Shown here one piece after another: positions 8,455 to 16,630 of a DNA stretch of 40,964 nucleotides. The notes below the pieces were generated by a model, which made no database searches, was not told the origin of the DNA, and was given only the letters and a program-made list of their open reading frames with translations. The DNA lies in assembly GCA_009843735.1 (NCBI GenBank), contig VYCW01000134.1:1-40964 (forward strand), read 5' to 3'. The position numbers and the translations under genes were made by a program. The number at the start of each line of letters is the position of its first letter. Positions within the stretch are counted from its first letter, which is position 1. The stretch comes from Acidimicrobiaceae bacterium. GTDB lineage: Bacteria; Actinomycetota; Acidimicrobiia; Acidimicrobiales; Aldehydirespiratoraceae.

Positions 8455-9734
8455 GAGCCGGCCTGGCTGTAGCGGCGGACCCGGATGTCGGCCTGAGCCT
8501 GGTGGGCGGCGAAGTTCTCGATGGCGCACAGGCGGCTGCAGTACTCACCGATCAGCACGCTCGAAGCGGGGTCGGTAACTCGCTGATAGGTGACGGTCTT
8601 GATGAACTTGCCCACCCACAGGCCGCCCGTGTAGCGGGCTGCGCCCTGCGTGGGCAACGTGTGGTTGGTGCCGATGACCTTGTCGCCGTAGGAGACGTTG
8701 GTCATCGGCCCGAGGAACAGGGCGCCGTAGTTGATCAGGTTGGCGAGGAAGAAGTCGTCGTCGCCGGTCATGACCTGGACATGCTCGAAGGCCAAGTCGT
8801 TGGCCAGCGCCAGCATCTCGGCGTTGTCGTCGCACACGATCACGCGGCCGTAGTCGGCCCACGCCTTCGAGGCGATGTCGGCGGTGGCCAGGGTCTCGAG
8901 CTGGGACTCGACCTCAGCGAGCGTGTCAAGACCCAGCTGACGCGACGTGGTGAGCAGGACCGCCGGCGAGGTGGGACCGTGCTCGGCCTGACCGAGCAGG
9001 TCGGTTGCGCAGACCTCGCCGTCGACGGTGTCGTCGGCCAGGAGCAGTGTCTCGGTCGGTCCGGCCATCAGGTCGATGCCGACCCGTCCGTACAGCTGGC
9101 GCTTGGCCTCGGCAACGAACGCGTTGCCGGGCCCCACCAGCACGTCGACGGCGTCCACGAACTCCGTACCGAGGGCCAGCGACGCGACCGCCTGCACCCC
9201 GCCCAGCAGGTAGATCTCGTCGGCGCCGGCGAGGTGCATGGCCGTGATCGTCTCGGCCGGGACGGCGCCGTTGATGGGCGGCGTGCATGCGGCGACTCTC
9301 GGCACTCCGGCCACCTTCGCGGTCAGCACGCTCATGTGCGCCGACGCCACCATCGGGTACCGGCCACCGGGCACGTAGGCCCCGACCGACGACACCGGGA
9401 TGTTCCGGTGACCGAGCGTGACCCCGGGGAGGGTCTCGACCTCGAGGTCGGTGAGCGTCTCGAGTTGGGCCTGGGCGAAGTTCCGTATCTGGGTCTGGGC
9501 GAAGCGGATGTCGTCGATCGTCGACGGATCCACCCCGGCGACGATCTCCTCGATCTGGTCCTGCGTCAGCTCGAACTCGTCTGGATTCCAGCCGTCGAAG
9601 TCCGACGACATCTCGCGGACGGCGGCCTCACCACGGGCCTCGATGTCGGCGATCAGCCCGCGAACCCGTTCGGTCAGCTCGGTGTCGGAGCCGTGGGCGT
9701 GCTTGGCGGTCGCGTCCTTGAGGGTCTCAGCCAT
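8451..9734 (-). CDS. Histidinol dehydrogenase family protein, HpsN (sulfopropanediol 3-dehydrogenase)-like
   Basis: A 427-residue member of the histidinol dehydrogenase family. Characteristic stretches include [38 protein letters not shown], the [10 protein letters not shown] segment and LLGQAEHGP, which carries family zinc-ligand residues (Gln, His). The C-terminal [21 protein letters not shown] and KTVTYQRV are like HpsN, which oxidises (R)-DHPS to sulfolactate, more than biosynthetic HisD. No other his gene is near. I start it at ATG 9734, with a GGAGAGG ribosome site a few bases upstream, rather than at 9821. Coupled to the SDR at 7717-8454. Sulfolactate-cleaving genes are absent from the window. 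General polyol dehydrogenase activity is an alternative. Confidence 0.82.
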   Translation of the reverse strand: MAETLKDATAKHAHGSDTELTERVRGLIADIEARGEAAVREMSSDFDGWNPDEFELTQDQIEEIVAGVDPSTIDDIRFAQTQIRNFAQAQLETLTDLEVETLPGVTLGHRNIPVSSVGAYVPGGRYPMVASAHMSVLTAKVAGVPRVAACTPPINGAVPAETITAMHLAGADEIYLLGGVQAVASLALGTEFVDAVDVLVGPGNAFVAEAKRQLYGRVGIDLMAGPTETLLLADDTVDGEVCATDLLGQAEHGPTSPAVLLTTSRQLGLDTLAEVESQLETLATADIASKAWADYGRVIVCDDNAEMLALANDLAFEHVQVMTGDDDFFLANLINYGALFLGPMTNVSYGDKVIGTNHTLPTQGAARYTGGLWVGKFIKTVTYQRVTDPASSVLIGEYCSRLCAIENFAAHQAQADIRVRRYSQAGS

Positions 9735-9867
9735 TGCCTCTCCACATCGTCCTTCCCTGGCGGGAGGCACTGTATTGACTACCTGCGGGTGGGCACACCA
9801 TCGGCTCATCGCGAACGACATCGATCCGGCCCGACCCGGGCATTGAGTCCCGCCGGTTAACTCCGGC

Positions 9868-9873
9868 TACGGT
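9868..9873 (+). promoter_or_regulatory. Candidate promoter for the AGPS-like gene
   Basis: TACGGT resembles an actinobacterial -10 box. A TTGAGT at 9843-9848 could be its -35 but the spacer is 19 bases, longer than ideal. On the opposite strand TACAGT (9774 to 9769) could serve the HpsN-like gene. The 9735-9926 gap thus looks like an ordinary divergent promoter region. Confidence 0.3.
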
Positions 9874-9926
9874 GCTCGCGCCGGCGCTCGGCCTCACGGG
9901 CAGGACACGACGCCAGAGGAGTGCCA

Positions 9927-11528
9927 TTGGCTGACCGCAAGTCGTTCTGGGCCTGGTGCCTGGAGTCGGAGGAGCCCTCCGACGCGGACCGGGCCGCGCT
10001 GGCGGCCAAGCTGTCGAAGCGCTACGGCGTCGAGGTCACCGCCAAGCCGGTTCCGTCGCTGGACGACGCCGAGTTGCGGGCACCGCGCATCGCGGTGCCC
10101 GACTCGGTGGCCGGATGGTGCTCCACGACGACCTACGACCGGGCCCGCTACGCCTACGGCGCCCACTTCACCGAGCGGGTGCGGGCCTTCAACCTCGACT
10201 TCGGTAATCCCCCGGATGTGGTGGCCCATCCCAGCAGCGACGCCGAGGTGGAGGCCACCCTCGACTGGTGCGACGCCAACGGCTACGTGGCCGTCCCCTA
10301 CGGGGGCGGATCGTCGGTGGTGTGGGGCGTGACCCCCCACGACGACCTGGGCCCCACGGTGGTGATATCCCTCGACCGGCTCGACCGGGTGCTGGAGATC
10401 GACGACGTGTCCCGGGCGGCCCGCATCCAAGCCGGAGTGTTCGGTCCCCACCTTGAGGACCAGTTGCGGCCCAGCGGCCACACCCTGCGGCACTTCCCGC
10501 AGTCGTTCCGGTTCTCGACCCTCGGCGGCTGGATCGCCACCCGCTCCGGAGGCCATTACGCCACCAACCACACCCACATCGACGACTTCGTGGAGTCGGT
10601 GCGGATGATCACCCCGGCCGGCTGGTTCCAGTCCCGCCGGCTGCCGGGCTCGGGCGCCGGACCCAGCCCCGACCGGATGGTGATCGGCTCCGAGGGCATC
10701 TACGGGATCATCACCGAGGCCTGGATGCGGATCCAGCTCCGGCCGGTGTTTCGGGCCACTGCGGGCGTGACATTCGGTTCGTGGCAGGAGGGCTGCGAGG
10801 CCGTCCGCCGCGTGGTGCAGGCCAAGCTGTGGCCGGCCAACCTGCGCATCCTCGACCCGGCCGAGGCCCGACGGGCCGCTGGGCTCGACGGCGAGCAGGC
10901 GCTGGTGATCGTGTCGTTCGAGTCGGCCGAGCTCACGCAGCGCCACAACATCGCGGCCGCGGTCGAGATCGCCCGCGACAGCGGCGGGACCGTGGACGAC
11001 GACGACATCCGCGTCGACGACGGCACCGGCGCACCGACGGGACGGGGTGGAGCGGTGGGCGCCTGGCGCAACGCGTTCATCGGCGTCGGCAACGGGGTGG
11101 AGACCTCTCTGGGCCTAGTCAACGACACGTTCGAGACGGCCATCACCTGGGACCGCTGGCCCGCGTTCGACGCCGAGATCCGCAACCGGGTGGGCGCCGC
11201 GCTCACCGACACGTTCGGGCCGCACCACTCGCTGTCGTGCCGGTTCACCCACGTCTACACCGACGGCCCCGCCCCCTACTACACCTGGTCGGGCATGGGC
11301 GCGCAGGGCAGCGAGATCGCCCAGTGGCAGGCCGTCAAGGACGAGGCCAACCGGGCGGTGGTGGACGCGGGCGGCACCGTCACCCACCACCATGCGGTGG
11401 GGCGGATGCACCGACCCGACGGCTACGACCGCCAGCGCCCGGAGCTGTTCGCGGAGTCCGTGCGGGCCGTCAAGAACCGCCTCGACCCCAACGGCATCCT
11501 CAATCCCGGAGTCCTCATCGACCCCTGA
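9927..11528 (+). CDS. FAD-binding oxidase, alkyldihydroxyacetonephosphate synthase-like (VAO family)
   Basis: A 533-residue flavoprotein of the VAO/PCMH family. The FAD-binding half shows HPSSDAEVEATLDWCD, VPYGGGSSVVWG and, further on, FSTLGGWIATRSGGHYAT. The C-terminal part carries the triple-histidine HHHAVGRMH, the equivalent of the active-site His loop of AGPS, which swaps the acyl chain of acyl-DHAP for an alkyl chain. The start is decided by the ribosome site: AGAGGAG at 9915-9921 is correctly spaced for TTG 9927, while the GTG at 9921 overlaps it. Bacterial homologues often have other, unknown substrates, and no other ether-lipid gene is nearby, so ether lipid synthesis is only a possibility. 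Confidence 0.85.
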   Translation: MADRKSFWAWCLESEEPSDADRAALAAKLSKRYGVEVTAKPVPSLDDAELRAPRIAVPDSVAGWCSTTTYDRARYAYGAHFTERVRAFNLDFGNPPDVVAHPSSDAEVEATLDWCDANGYVAVPYGGGSSVVWGVTPHDDLGPTVVISLDRLDRVLEIDDVSRAARIQAGVFGPHLEDQLRPSGHTLRHFPQSFRFSTLGGWIATRSGGHYATNHTHIDDFVESVRMITPAGWFQSRRLPGSGAGPSPDRMVIGSEGIYGIITEAWMRIQLRPVFRATAGVTFGSWQEGCEAVRRVVQAKLWPANLRILDPAEARRAAGLDGEQALVIVSFESAELTQRHNIAAAVEIARDSGGTVDDDDIRVDDGTGAPTGRGGAVGAWRNAFIGVGNGVETSLGLVNDTFETAITWDRWPAFDAEIRNRVGAALTDTFGPHHSLSCRFTHVYTDGPAPYYTWSGMGAQGSEIAQWQAVKDEANRAVVDAGGTVTHHHAVGRMHRPDGYDRQRPELFAESVRAVKNRLDPNGILNPGVLIDP

Positions 11529-11578
11529 GCCGCTGTGCCGCGGCCCGCCGCCGGCCCGGTCTCGCTGGGCGGCGTCCC

Positions 11579-11584
11579 TACACT
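11579..11584 (+). promoter_or_regulatory. -10-like hexamer for leaderless start of the CoA-transferase
   Basis: TACACT is followed by 7 bases and the GTG at 11592, with no Shine-Dalgarno sequence between them. Same geometry as at 2948-2953. Inference from spacing only. Confidence 0.4.
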
Positions 11585-11591
11585 GGCCGCC

Positions 11592-12845
11592 GTGACGGAC
11601 GGGAATGCTGCCGGACGCAGTCCAGGCCTGCTGGCCGGGGTTCGGGTGATCGAGTCCAGCCTGCTGGGGCCGGGCCACGCCGGCACCTTCCTGGCCGACC
11701 TGGGCGCCGACGTGATCAAGGTCGAGTCGCCCGCCGGCGACTACATCCGCCAGATGACCTGGCCCATCGTCGAGGGCGTGTCGCTGCTGCACCTGCACAC
11801 CCACCGGGGCAAGCGCAGCGTCACGCTCGACCTCAAGAACCCGGCCGGCCGCCAGCTGTACATCGACCTCGTCGCCGGTGCCGACGTGGTGATCGAGGCC
11901 ATGCGCCCGGGCACCCTGGCCCGCCTCGGCCTCGGCTTCGACGTGCTGAGCGCGGCCAACCCCCGCATCGTGGTGGCCACCCTGTCGGGCTACGGCGCCA
12001 CCGGTCCCTACAAGGACATGCCCAGCCACGGAATCGCCTACGACACGTGGTCGGGGATCGTGCAGCCGGTCGTCGACGACGAAGGCTTCACCCGCATCCC
12101 GCCGGACATGCCCAATGTGGGGATCAACGTGGGGCCGATGCTGGCCGCCATGGCCGTGCTGGCCGCGGTGATCAAGGCCCGCGACACCGGCCAGGGATGT
12201 CAGATCGAGGTGGCCCAGTCCGACGCGTCGGCCTACATGGACTGGTACCGCATCGAGACCGAGCGGGCCTATCTTCGGCCCGCCGACGAGGTGACCGGCA
12301 ACCCGTCCGACGACTACGTACGCCGCCCTGCGGGGCTGGCCGGGATGTGGGAGGGCGTGCGCTACCAGGCCTACGCGGCCTCCGACGGCCACGTGCTGTT
12401 CATGGCCTCCGAGCAGGCCTTCTGGCGCAACTTCTGCGAGGGCGTGGGCCGCATGGACCTGTTCGAGCGCTGGCCCGGGTCCACCTACGCCGACCACGCC
12501 CGGGGCAACACCGAGCTCCAGCGGGAGCTGACCGCCATCTTCGCCACCAAGACCTGCGCCGAGTGGCTGGACTTCAGCAACGAGGTCAACACCCCGATCG
12601 CGCCGTTCAACACGCCGGCCAACATCGGCGACGACCCCCAGTTCCGGGCCCGCATCGGTTTCCTGCCCACCGAAGAAATGGGCTGCGAGCAGCTCCCCCT
12701 GCCTGTCTTCGTCGACGGCGACAAGCCCCCCACCCCAACGAAGGCCCCCACAGTAGGCCAGCACACCGACGAGGTAATGGCCGACGTCCTAGGTCTAGCC
12801 ACCGACGAGATCGCCGAGCTGCGAGCCAACGGCGCCTTCGGCTAG
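11592..12845 (+). CDS. CaiB/BaiF (class III) CoA-transferase family protein, catalytic Asp not evident
   Basis: A 417-residue family III CoA-transferase-type protein: LLGPGHAGTFLADLGADVIKVE (residues ~24-45, first strand and CoA loop), KRSVTLDLKNPAGRQ, VVIEAMRPGTLARLGLG, and LSGYGATGPYKD. The reading frame is open from 11535, but GTG 11592 starts at the family's usual N terminus and has a leaderless-type -10 box. In the two other family members here a G/A-D-I motif supplies the catalytic aspartate; the aligned stretch here is NVGINVGPMLAAMAVLAAV (residues ~175-193), with no Asp at that position. The protein may be an inactive or altered-chemistry paralogue. It follows the AGPS-like gene by 63 bases. 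Confidence 0.83.
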   Translation: MTDGNAAGRSPGLLAGVRVIESSLLGPGHAGTFLADLGADVIKVESPAGDYIRQMTWPIVEGVSLLHLHTHRGKRSVTLDLKNPAGRQLYIDLVAGADVVIEAMRPGTLARLGLGFDVLSAANPRIVVATLSGYGATGPYKDMPSHGIAYDTWSGIVQPVVDDEGFTRIPPDMPNVGINVGPMLAAMAVLAAVIKARDTGQGCQIEVAQSDASAYMDWYRIETERAYLRPADEVTGNPSDDYVRRPAGLAGMWEGVRYQAYAASDGHVLFMASEQAFWRNFCEGVGRMDLFERWPGSTYADHARGNTELQRELTAIFATKTCAEWLDFSNEVNTPIAPFNTPANIGDDPQFRARIGFLPTEEMGCEQLPLPVFVDGDKPPTPTKAPTVGQHTDEVMADVLGLATDEIAELRANGAFG

Positions 12846-12862
12846 CTCGCGGCCCGTCCCGC
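12831..12862 (+). repeat. Direct repeat copy A (~31 bp), overlapping the 3' end of the CoA-transferase gene
   Basis: Bases 12831-12862 (containing CTTCGGCTAGC and CCCGTCCCGC) recur almost unchanged at 12934-12964, with about three differences including one indel. The two copies bracket the hairpin element at 12861-12920. Copy A contains the last codons and stop of the CoA-transferase gene, so copy B looks like a duplicate of the gene's 3' end. Confidence 0.7.
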
Positions 12863-12920
12863 AGAAATCTCGGGTGAGTTGCTGGGCCTATACGACACCA
12901 AACTCACCCGAGAAACCTGG
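12861..12920. repeat. Hairpin repeat element, copy 1
   Basis: A 60-base unit: GCAGAAA, then a perfect 13-bp inverted repeat (TCTCGGGTGAGTT at 12868-12880; AACTCACCCGAGA at 12901-12913) around a 20-base loop, then AACCTGG. It lies between the convergent CoA-transferase and dehydrogenase genes. The second copy is at 37145-37203. It could be a bidirectional terminator, a REP-like element or a small MITE; there is no T-tract. Confidence 0.65.
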
Positions 12921-12933
12921 ACCGGCGCGTCGA

Positions 12934-12964
12934 GGCGACTTCGGCTAGCCGCGCCCCGTCCCGC
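12934..12964 (+). repeat. Direct repeat copy B (~31 bp)
   Basis: Non-coding partner of 12831-12862, 14 bases beyond the right edge of the hairpin element. The pair looks like a duplication generated around the element. Confidence 0.65.
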
Positions 12965-13048
12965 CAGGCCGGGGGGTGGCGGCGAGTCAGATGACCGACG
13001 AATAGGGCGAAGCCCGTGTCGGTCATCTCGGCTCGGCGACAGGACCCG

Positions 13049-13071
13049 CCGGCCGGGACGAACCCGGCCGG
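13049..13071 (-). terminator. GC-rich hairpin downstream of the 13082-14065 gene
   Basis: A perfect 9-bp stem (CCGGCCGGG / CCCGGCCGG) with a 5-base ACGAA loop, 10 bases past the TAA of the minus-strand dehydrogenase. Very stable, but no T-tract; a plausible factor-independent-like terminator in a convergent intergenic region. Confidence 0.5.
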
Positions 13072-13081
13072 GACAGACCGC

Positions 13082-14065
13082 TTAGCCCCGAGAGACGACC
13101 ACCTCGCGGCCAGGGACCTCGGGCTCGTCGTCGACCATCTCGGCCGGGAACCCAGGGGCCAGCACCGAGACGCCAGTGGCCTCCTCCAGGCGCCGGACCA
13201 CATTCGGAGACCACTCCCGGGGTCCGTAACGGGCCGCAGCGTCGTCGAAGATGTCGATGAGCACCGGCGACAGCTCCAGCGGCACGCCGGCACGGTCGGC
13301 CACCGCCGCGAACAGCGACAGGTCCTTCTGCACCAGGTCCATGGTGAAGTTGATGTCGCGGCTGCCGTTGAGCATCACCTGGCTCTCAGTCTCATGCACG
13401 AACGAGTTGCCCGACGAGATGCGGATCGCCTCGTAGGCGGTGTTGAGATCGATGCCGGCCAGCTTGGAGGTGACCAGCGCCTCGCACAGGGATACCAGGT
13501 TGGCGGTAGCCAGGTAGTTGGTGACGACCTTCAGGATCGACGCCGAGCCGATGGGTCCGGCGTGCAGGATGTTGCGGCCCATGGCGGTGAGCACCGGTAG
13601 GGCCCGCTCGAAGGTCGGCCGGTCACAGCCCGCGAAGATCGAGATGTTGCCGGTGGCGGCCCGGTGGCAGCCGCCCGACACCGGGCAGTCCACCGCGGCT
13701 CCTCCAGCGGCCATGACGAGCCCGGCCAGCCGTCGCACCTCGGCCTCGTCGGTGGTGCTCATCTCGGCCCAGATGGGGGCCTCGGCGCCGTCGCGGTCGC
13801 CGTCCCGTGCACCGAAGCCAGCCAGGATGCCGTCGCCGGCCTCCATCACCGCCGCGCTGGCTGCGGGGTTGGGCAGGCAGGTGATCACCATGTCGGCGCC
13901 GGCCGCGATCTCCGCGGGACTTCCGGCCCAGCCGGCCCCCCTGGCCTCCAGTTCGGCCGCGGCCGCGCGGTCGAGGTCCCGCACCACCAGATCGAAGCCG
14001 TTGCGCAGCAGGCTGCCGGCCAGCTTCGACCCCACATTGCCCAATCCGATGAAGCCGACCCTCAT
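13082..14065 (-). CDS. NAD(P)-dependent beta-hydroxyacid dehydrogenase (3-hydroxyisobutyrate dehydrogenase/GarR family)
   Basis: A 327-residue member of the beta-hydroxyacid dehydrogenase family. The N-terminal Rossmann motif is GFIGLGNVGSKLAG (residues 4-17), the substrate-binding DCPVSGGCHRAATGN follows mid-protein, and the catalytic-type lysine is in SILKVVTNYLATANL. The ATG at 14065 has AGGAG about 8 bases upstream; an upstream open frame exists but runs through the neighbouring gene on the other strand. It is divergent from the kinase-like gene with only 24 bases between starts, so the promoters must overlap coding DNA or the true start of the partner is further in. The substrate cannot be told from sequence. 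Confidence 0.88.
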   Translation of the reverse strand: MRVGFIGLGNVGSKLAGSLLRNGFDLVVRDLDRAAAAELEARGAGWAGSPAEIAAGADMVITCLPNPAASAAVMEAGDGILAGFGARDGDRDGAEAPIWAEMSTTDEAEVRRLAGLVMAAGGAAVDCPVSGGCHRAATGNISIFAGCDRPTFERALPVLTAMGRNILHAGPIGSASILKVVTNYLATANLVSLCEALVTSKLAGIDLNTAYEAIRISSGNSFVHETESQVMLNGSRDINFTMDLVQKDLSLFAAVADRAGVPLELSPVLIDIFDDAAARYGPREWSPNVVRRLEEATGVSVLAPGFPAEMVDDEPEVPGREVVVSRG

Positions 14066-14089
14066 GGGTGATCTCCTCTGCTCGAACGT

Positions 14090-15181
14090 GTGACGGCGCC
14101 GCCCGATCCGCTGCCGTTTGCAATCGGGAAGCGGCCCGGCGACGCTAGCGCCGTGGCCCGGGCACCGAAGGGAATCGATCCGGAGCCGGTCACGGCGTGG
14201 CTGGCGGCCGAGGTGGGGGTGGTCCCGCCGCTCGACTTCGATCCCATCGCGGGAGGGGCGTCCAACCTCACCTTCGTGGTGACCGACGCCGCCGGGCGCC
14301 GGGTGGTGCTGCGACGTCCCCCCACTGGCCATGTTCTGGCCAGCGCCCACGACATGGGCCGCGAGCACCGGGTGATCTCGGCGCTGGCGCCCACCCCGGT
14401 GCCGGTGCCGCCCGCGCTGGGTCTGTGCACCGACCCCGCCGTCAACGGCGCCGACTTCTATGTCATGGACCATGTGGACGGATCGGTGGTGTTCGACCGC
14501 GACGACGCCGTCACGGTCGACGAGTCGGTGCGGCCGGTGATGGCCCTGTCGATCATCGACACCCTCGCCGACCTGCACTCGCAGGATCCCGACGCGGTAG
14601 GGCTGGGCGACCTGGGCCGCCGCGAGGGCTACTGCGCCCGCCAGCTGCGACGCTGGCAGCGGCAGGTGGACGAGGGATCAGACCGCGACCTTCCCCTGGT
14701 GCGGGAGTTGCACGACCGGCTGGTGGCGTCAATCCCGGAGCAGCAGGGGGTCGGGATCGTGCACGGCGACTACCGGCTCGACAACTGCATCATGGCTGCC
14801 GACGGCACGGTGGCCGCGGTGCTCGACTGGGAGTTGTGCACCCTCGGCGACGTGCTGATGGACGTGGCCGGGCTGGTGACGTGGTGGGGCGACCCACAGG
14901 CATCGGGCCGCCTGGGCGACATGCCGACCACCGTCGAGGGTTTCGGCACGCCCGCAGACGTGCTCGAGCGCTACGGCCAGCGCTCGGACAGGGACCTGTC
15001 GTCGCTCGATTGGTATGTGGCCCTGCAGTTCTGGCGGGTGGCCTGCATCATCGAGGGAGTGAGGGTGCGCCACACCGCAGGCGCCATGGGCGACAACCAG
15101 CACTACGACGACAGCGGCGCCCGCCAGTTCATCGACTACTCGCTGGCCCGCTGCGCCGAAGCCCTCGACGCAGCCTCCTGA
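14090..15181 (+). CDS. Aminoglycoside phosphotransferase (APH)-family kinase, ACAD10/11-type
   Basis: A 363-residue protein kinase-like phosphotransferase. It has the catalytic-loop Brenner motif VHGDYRLDNC and the metal-binding LDWELCTLGD (HGDxxxxN then DxE/D). The N-terminal lobe has GGASNLTFVV, a glycine-rich nucleotide loop equivalent. This subfamily commonly sits with acyl-CoA dehydrogenases in actinobacteria and resembles the kinase domain of human ACAD10/11, which phosphorylates hydroxyacyl-CoAs; antibiotic phosphorylation is unlikely. The start is uncertain: GTG 14090 gives full length, while an internal GTG at 14153 would still retain the whole fold and would ease the 24-base gap to the divergent gene. 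Confidence 0.82.
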   Translation: MTAPPDPLPFAIGKRPGDASAVARAPKGIDPEPVTAWLAAEVGVVPPLDFDPIAGGASNLTFVVTDAAGRRVVLRRPPTGHVLASAHDMGREHRVISALAPTPVPVPPALGLCTDPAVNGADFYVMDHVDGSVVFDRDDAVTVDESVRPVMALSIIDTLADLHSQDPDAVGLGDLGRREGYCARQLRRWQRQVDEGSDRDLPLVRELHDRLVASIPEQQGVGIVHGDYRLDNCIMAADGTVAAVLDWELCTLGDVLMDVAGLVTWWGDPQASGRLGDMPTTVEGFGTPADVLERYGQRSDRDLSSLDWYVALQFWRVACIIEGVRVRHTAGAMGDNQHYDDSGARQFIDYSLARCAEALDAAS

Positions 15182-15190
15182 CCGCCGGGT

Positions 15191-15691
15191 CTAGCCCAGG
15201 GCGGAGATGGCGGCGTCGTAGTCGGGCTCGTCGGCGATCTCCCCCACCAATTGCGAGTGCAGCACGGTGCCGTCGGAGCCGATGACCACCACCGCCCGGG
15301 CGCACAGGCCGGCCAACGGGCCCCCGCCGATGCCGACCCCGTAGTCGTCGAGGAACTCGGGGTTACGGAAGGTCGAGCCGATGGAGACGTTCTCGATGCC
15401 CTCGGCGCCGCAGAACCGCCCCGCCGCGAAGGGAAGGTCGGCCGACACGCACACGACGGTCGTGTCCTCGAGGCCGGCGGCACGCTCATTGAATGTGCGC
15501 ACGCTCTGGGCACAGGTCGGAGTGTCGATCGACGGGAAGATGTTCAGCACCACCCGGCCGCCCACCAGGCCCTCTGACGTCACTGCGCCGAGGTCGCCCC
15601 CGGTGAGGGTGAAGGCCGGTGCCGCAGTGCCCACTGCAGGCAAGTCGCCGCTGGTGTTGATGGGATTGCCCCGGAACGTGATCTCGGCCAT
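15191..15691 (-). CDS. tpx: Thiol peroxidase Tpx (atypical 2-Cys peroxiredoxin)
   Basis: A 166-residue peroxiredoxin that reduces hydrogen and organic peroxides with thioredoxin-derived electrons. The peroxidatic C60 is in the family motif PSIDTPTC and the resolving C94 is in GRFCGAEG, the same spacing as E. coli Tpx. The N terminus MAEITFRGNPI and the internal CARAVVVIG are typical too. A GAGGAG ribosome site lies 7 bases before the ATG. It is on the minus strand, 88 bases downstream of the enoyl-CoA hydratase, and converges with the kinase gene, their stops being 9 bases apart. No OxyR-like regulator is visible. Confidence 0.95.
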   Translation of the reverse strand: MAEITFRGNPINTSGDLPAVGTAAPAFTLTGGDLGAVTSEGLVGGRVVLNIFPSIDTPTCAQSVRTFNERAAGLEDTTVVCVSADLPFAAGRFCGAEGIENVSIGSTFRNPEFLDDYGVGIGGGPLAGLCARAVVVIGSDGTVLHSQLVGEIADEPDYDAAISALG

Positions 15692-15779
15692 GTGGTACTC
15701 CTCGCAAGTCTGCTTGTGGCGCGTAGTGACACTCCCCGAAGCCGCGAGAGCCCTGGCTGAGCGTCATGCCCACCGGAGG

Positions 15780-16544
15780 CTAGCGACCGAGCGACTCCAG
15801 ATAGCGCCGGGCCGCCTCGCGGGACTCCGGGTCGCGGCGGGCCGCGGCCAGAGAGTCGGCGTCGTTCCAGGCTCCGCCGGTGGGCACGAGCGCCTCGGCG
15901 GCTGCGTCCACGGCCCGCAGGGTGGCCCGGAGCGTGTACGCCGACTTGGCGGCCAACTGGCGAGCCAGCTCCTGCACGGTGCCGTCGAGCTCTGCGGCCG
16001 GCACCACCCGGTTGACGAAGCCCAGCGCCTGAGCCTCGGCGGCACCGAACGGGCGGCATGTCATCACCAGATCTCGGGTCGCGGCCGGACCGACCTCCCG
16101 CACCAGCCTCGGAATGCCTCCCCACGCCAGCGGGATGCCCAGGTCTACCTCGGGGATCACGAAGCGCACGTCGTCGGTGGCCACCCGCAGGTCGCAGGCC
16201 GCGGCCAGCACCACTCCCCCGCCGACGCAGTGCCCGTGGATGGCGGCCACCGTCACCGCCTGCATGGCGGTGAGCGCCTCGGCCATCACCCGCCCGGCGT
16301 CGGTTCCGGCCCGGTCGAATCCTCCCCCGCCCGTGAAGGCGGCCAGATCCGCGCCCGCGGTGAAGGCCCGGCCGTTGCCCCTCACGATCACCGCCTTCAC
16401 GTCTTCGTGACCGTCGAACCAGCGGGCCGCGTCGGTCAGCTCCAAGAGGCACGCCACCGACAGCGGGTTGAGCTTGGCGGGCACATCCAGCGCCAGCGTG
16501 CCCACCGGCCCATCGATGCCGACTGTGATCGTCTCGTAGTCCAT
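15780..16544 (-). CDS. Enoyl-CoA hydratase/isomerase family (crotonase) protein
   Basis: A 254-residue crotonase-fold enzyme. The two oxyanion-hole segments are visible as GRAFTAGADLAAF and HGHCVGGGVVLAAACDLRVA, followed by FVIPEVDLGIPLAWGG, which contains the family's usual first catalytic-glutamate position. Likely hydrates or isomerises an enoyl-CoA in acyl-chain breakdown. AGGAAG lies 6 bases ahead of the ATG. Divergent from the HpcH/HpaI aldolase across an 86-base gap. The crotonase family is functionally broad, so the exact reaction is not assigned. Confidence 0.9.
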   Translation of the reverse strand: MDYETITVGIDGPVGTLALDVPAKLNPLSVACLLELTDAARWFDGHEDVKAVIVRGNGRAFTAGADLAAFTGGGGFDRAGTDAGRVMAEALTAMQAVTVAAIHGHCVGGGVVLAAACDLRVATDDVRFVIPEVDLGIPLAWGGIPRLVREVGPAATRDLVMTCRPFGAAEAQALGFVNRVVPAAELDGTVQELARQLAAKSAYTLRATLRAVDAAAEALVPTGGAWNDADSLAAARRDPESREAARRYLESLGR

Positions 16545-16630
16545 CGGGTCTTCCTGTTCCGGTCGTGGTTCAGCGACAAGGATGCAGCTATTGCCCGCCC
16601 CGCGGCAAACACCTGATAGAAGTCATCGCC

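Noticed and set aside
8451..9734. Biosynthetic histidinol dehydrogenase (hisD)
   Set aside because: No his operon context and the C-terminal motifs look like HpsN; kept as HpsN-like.
10781..12877. 698-codon plus-strand frame across two genes
   Set aside because: Arg/Pro/Gly-rich, out-of-frame shadow of the AGPS-like and CoA-transferase genes.
14090..15181. Aminoglycoside resistance kinase
   Set aside because: The APH fold is shared with acyl-CoA-related kinases, and the context is acyl-CoA metabolism, not resistance.
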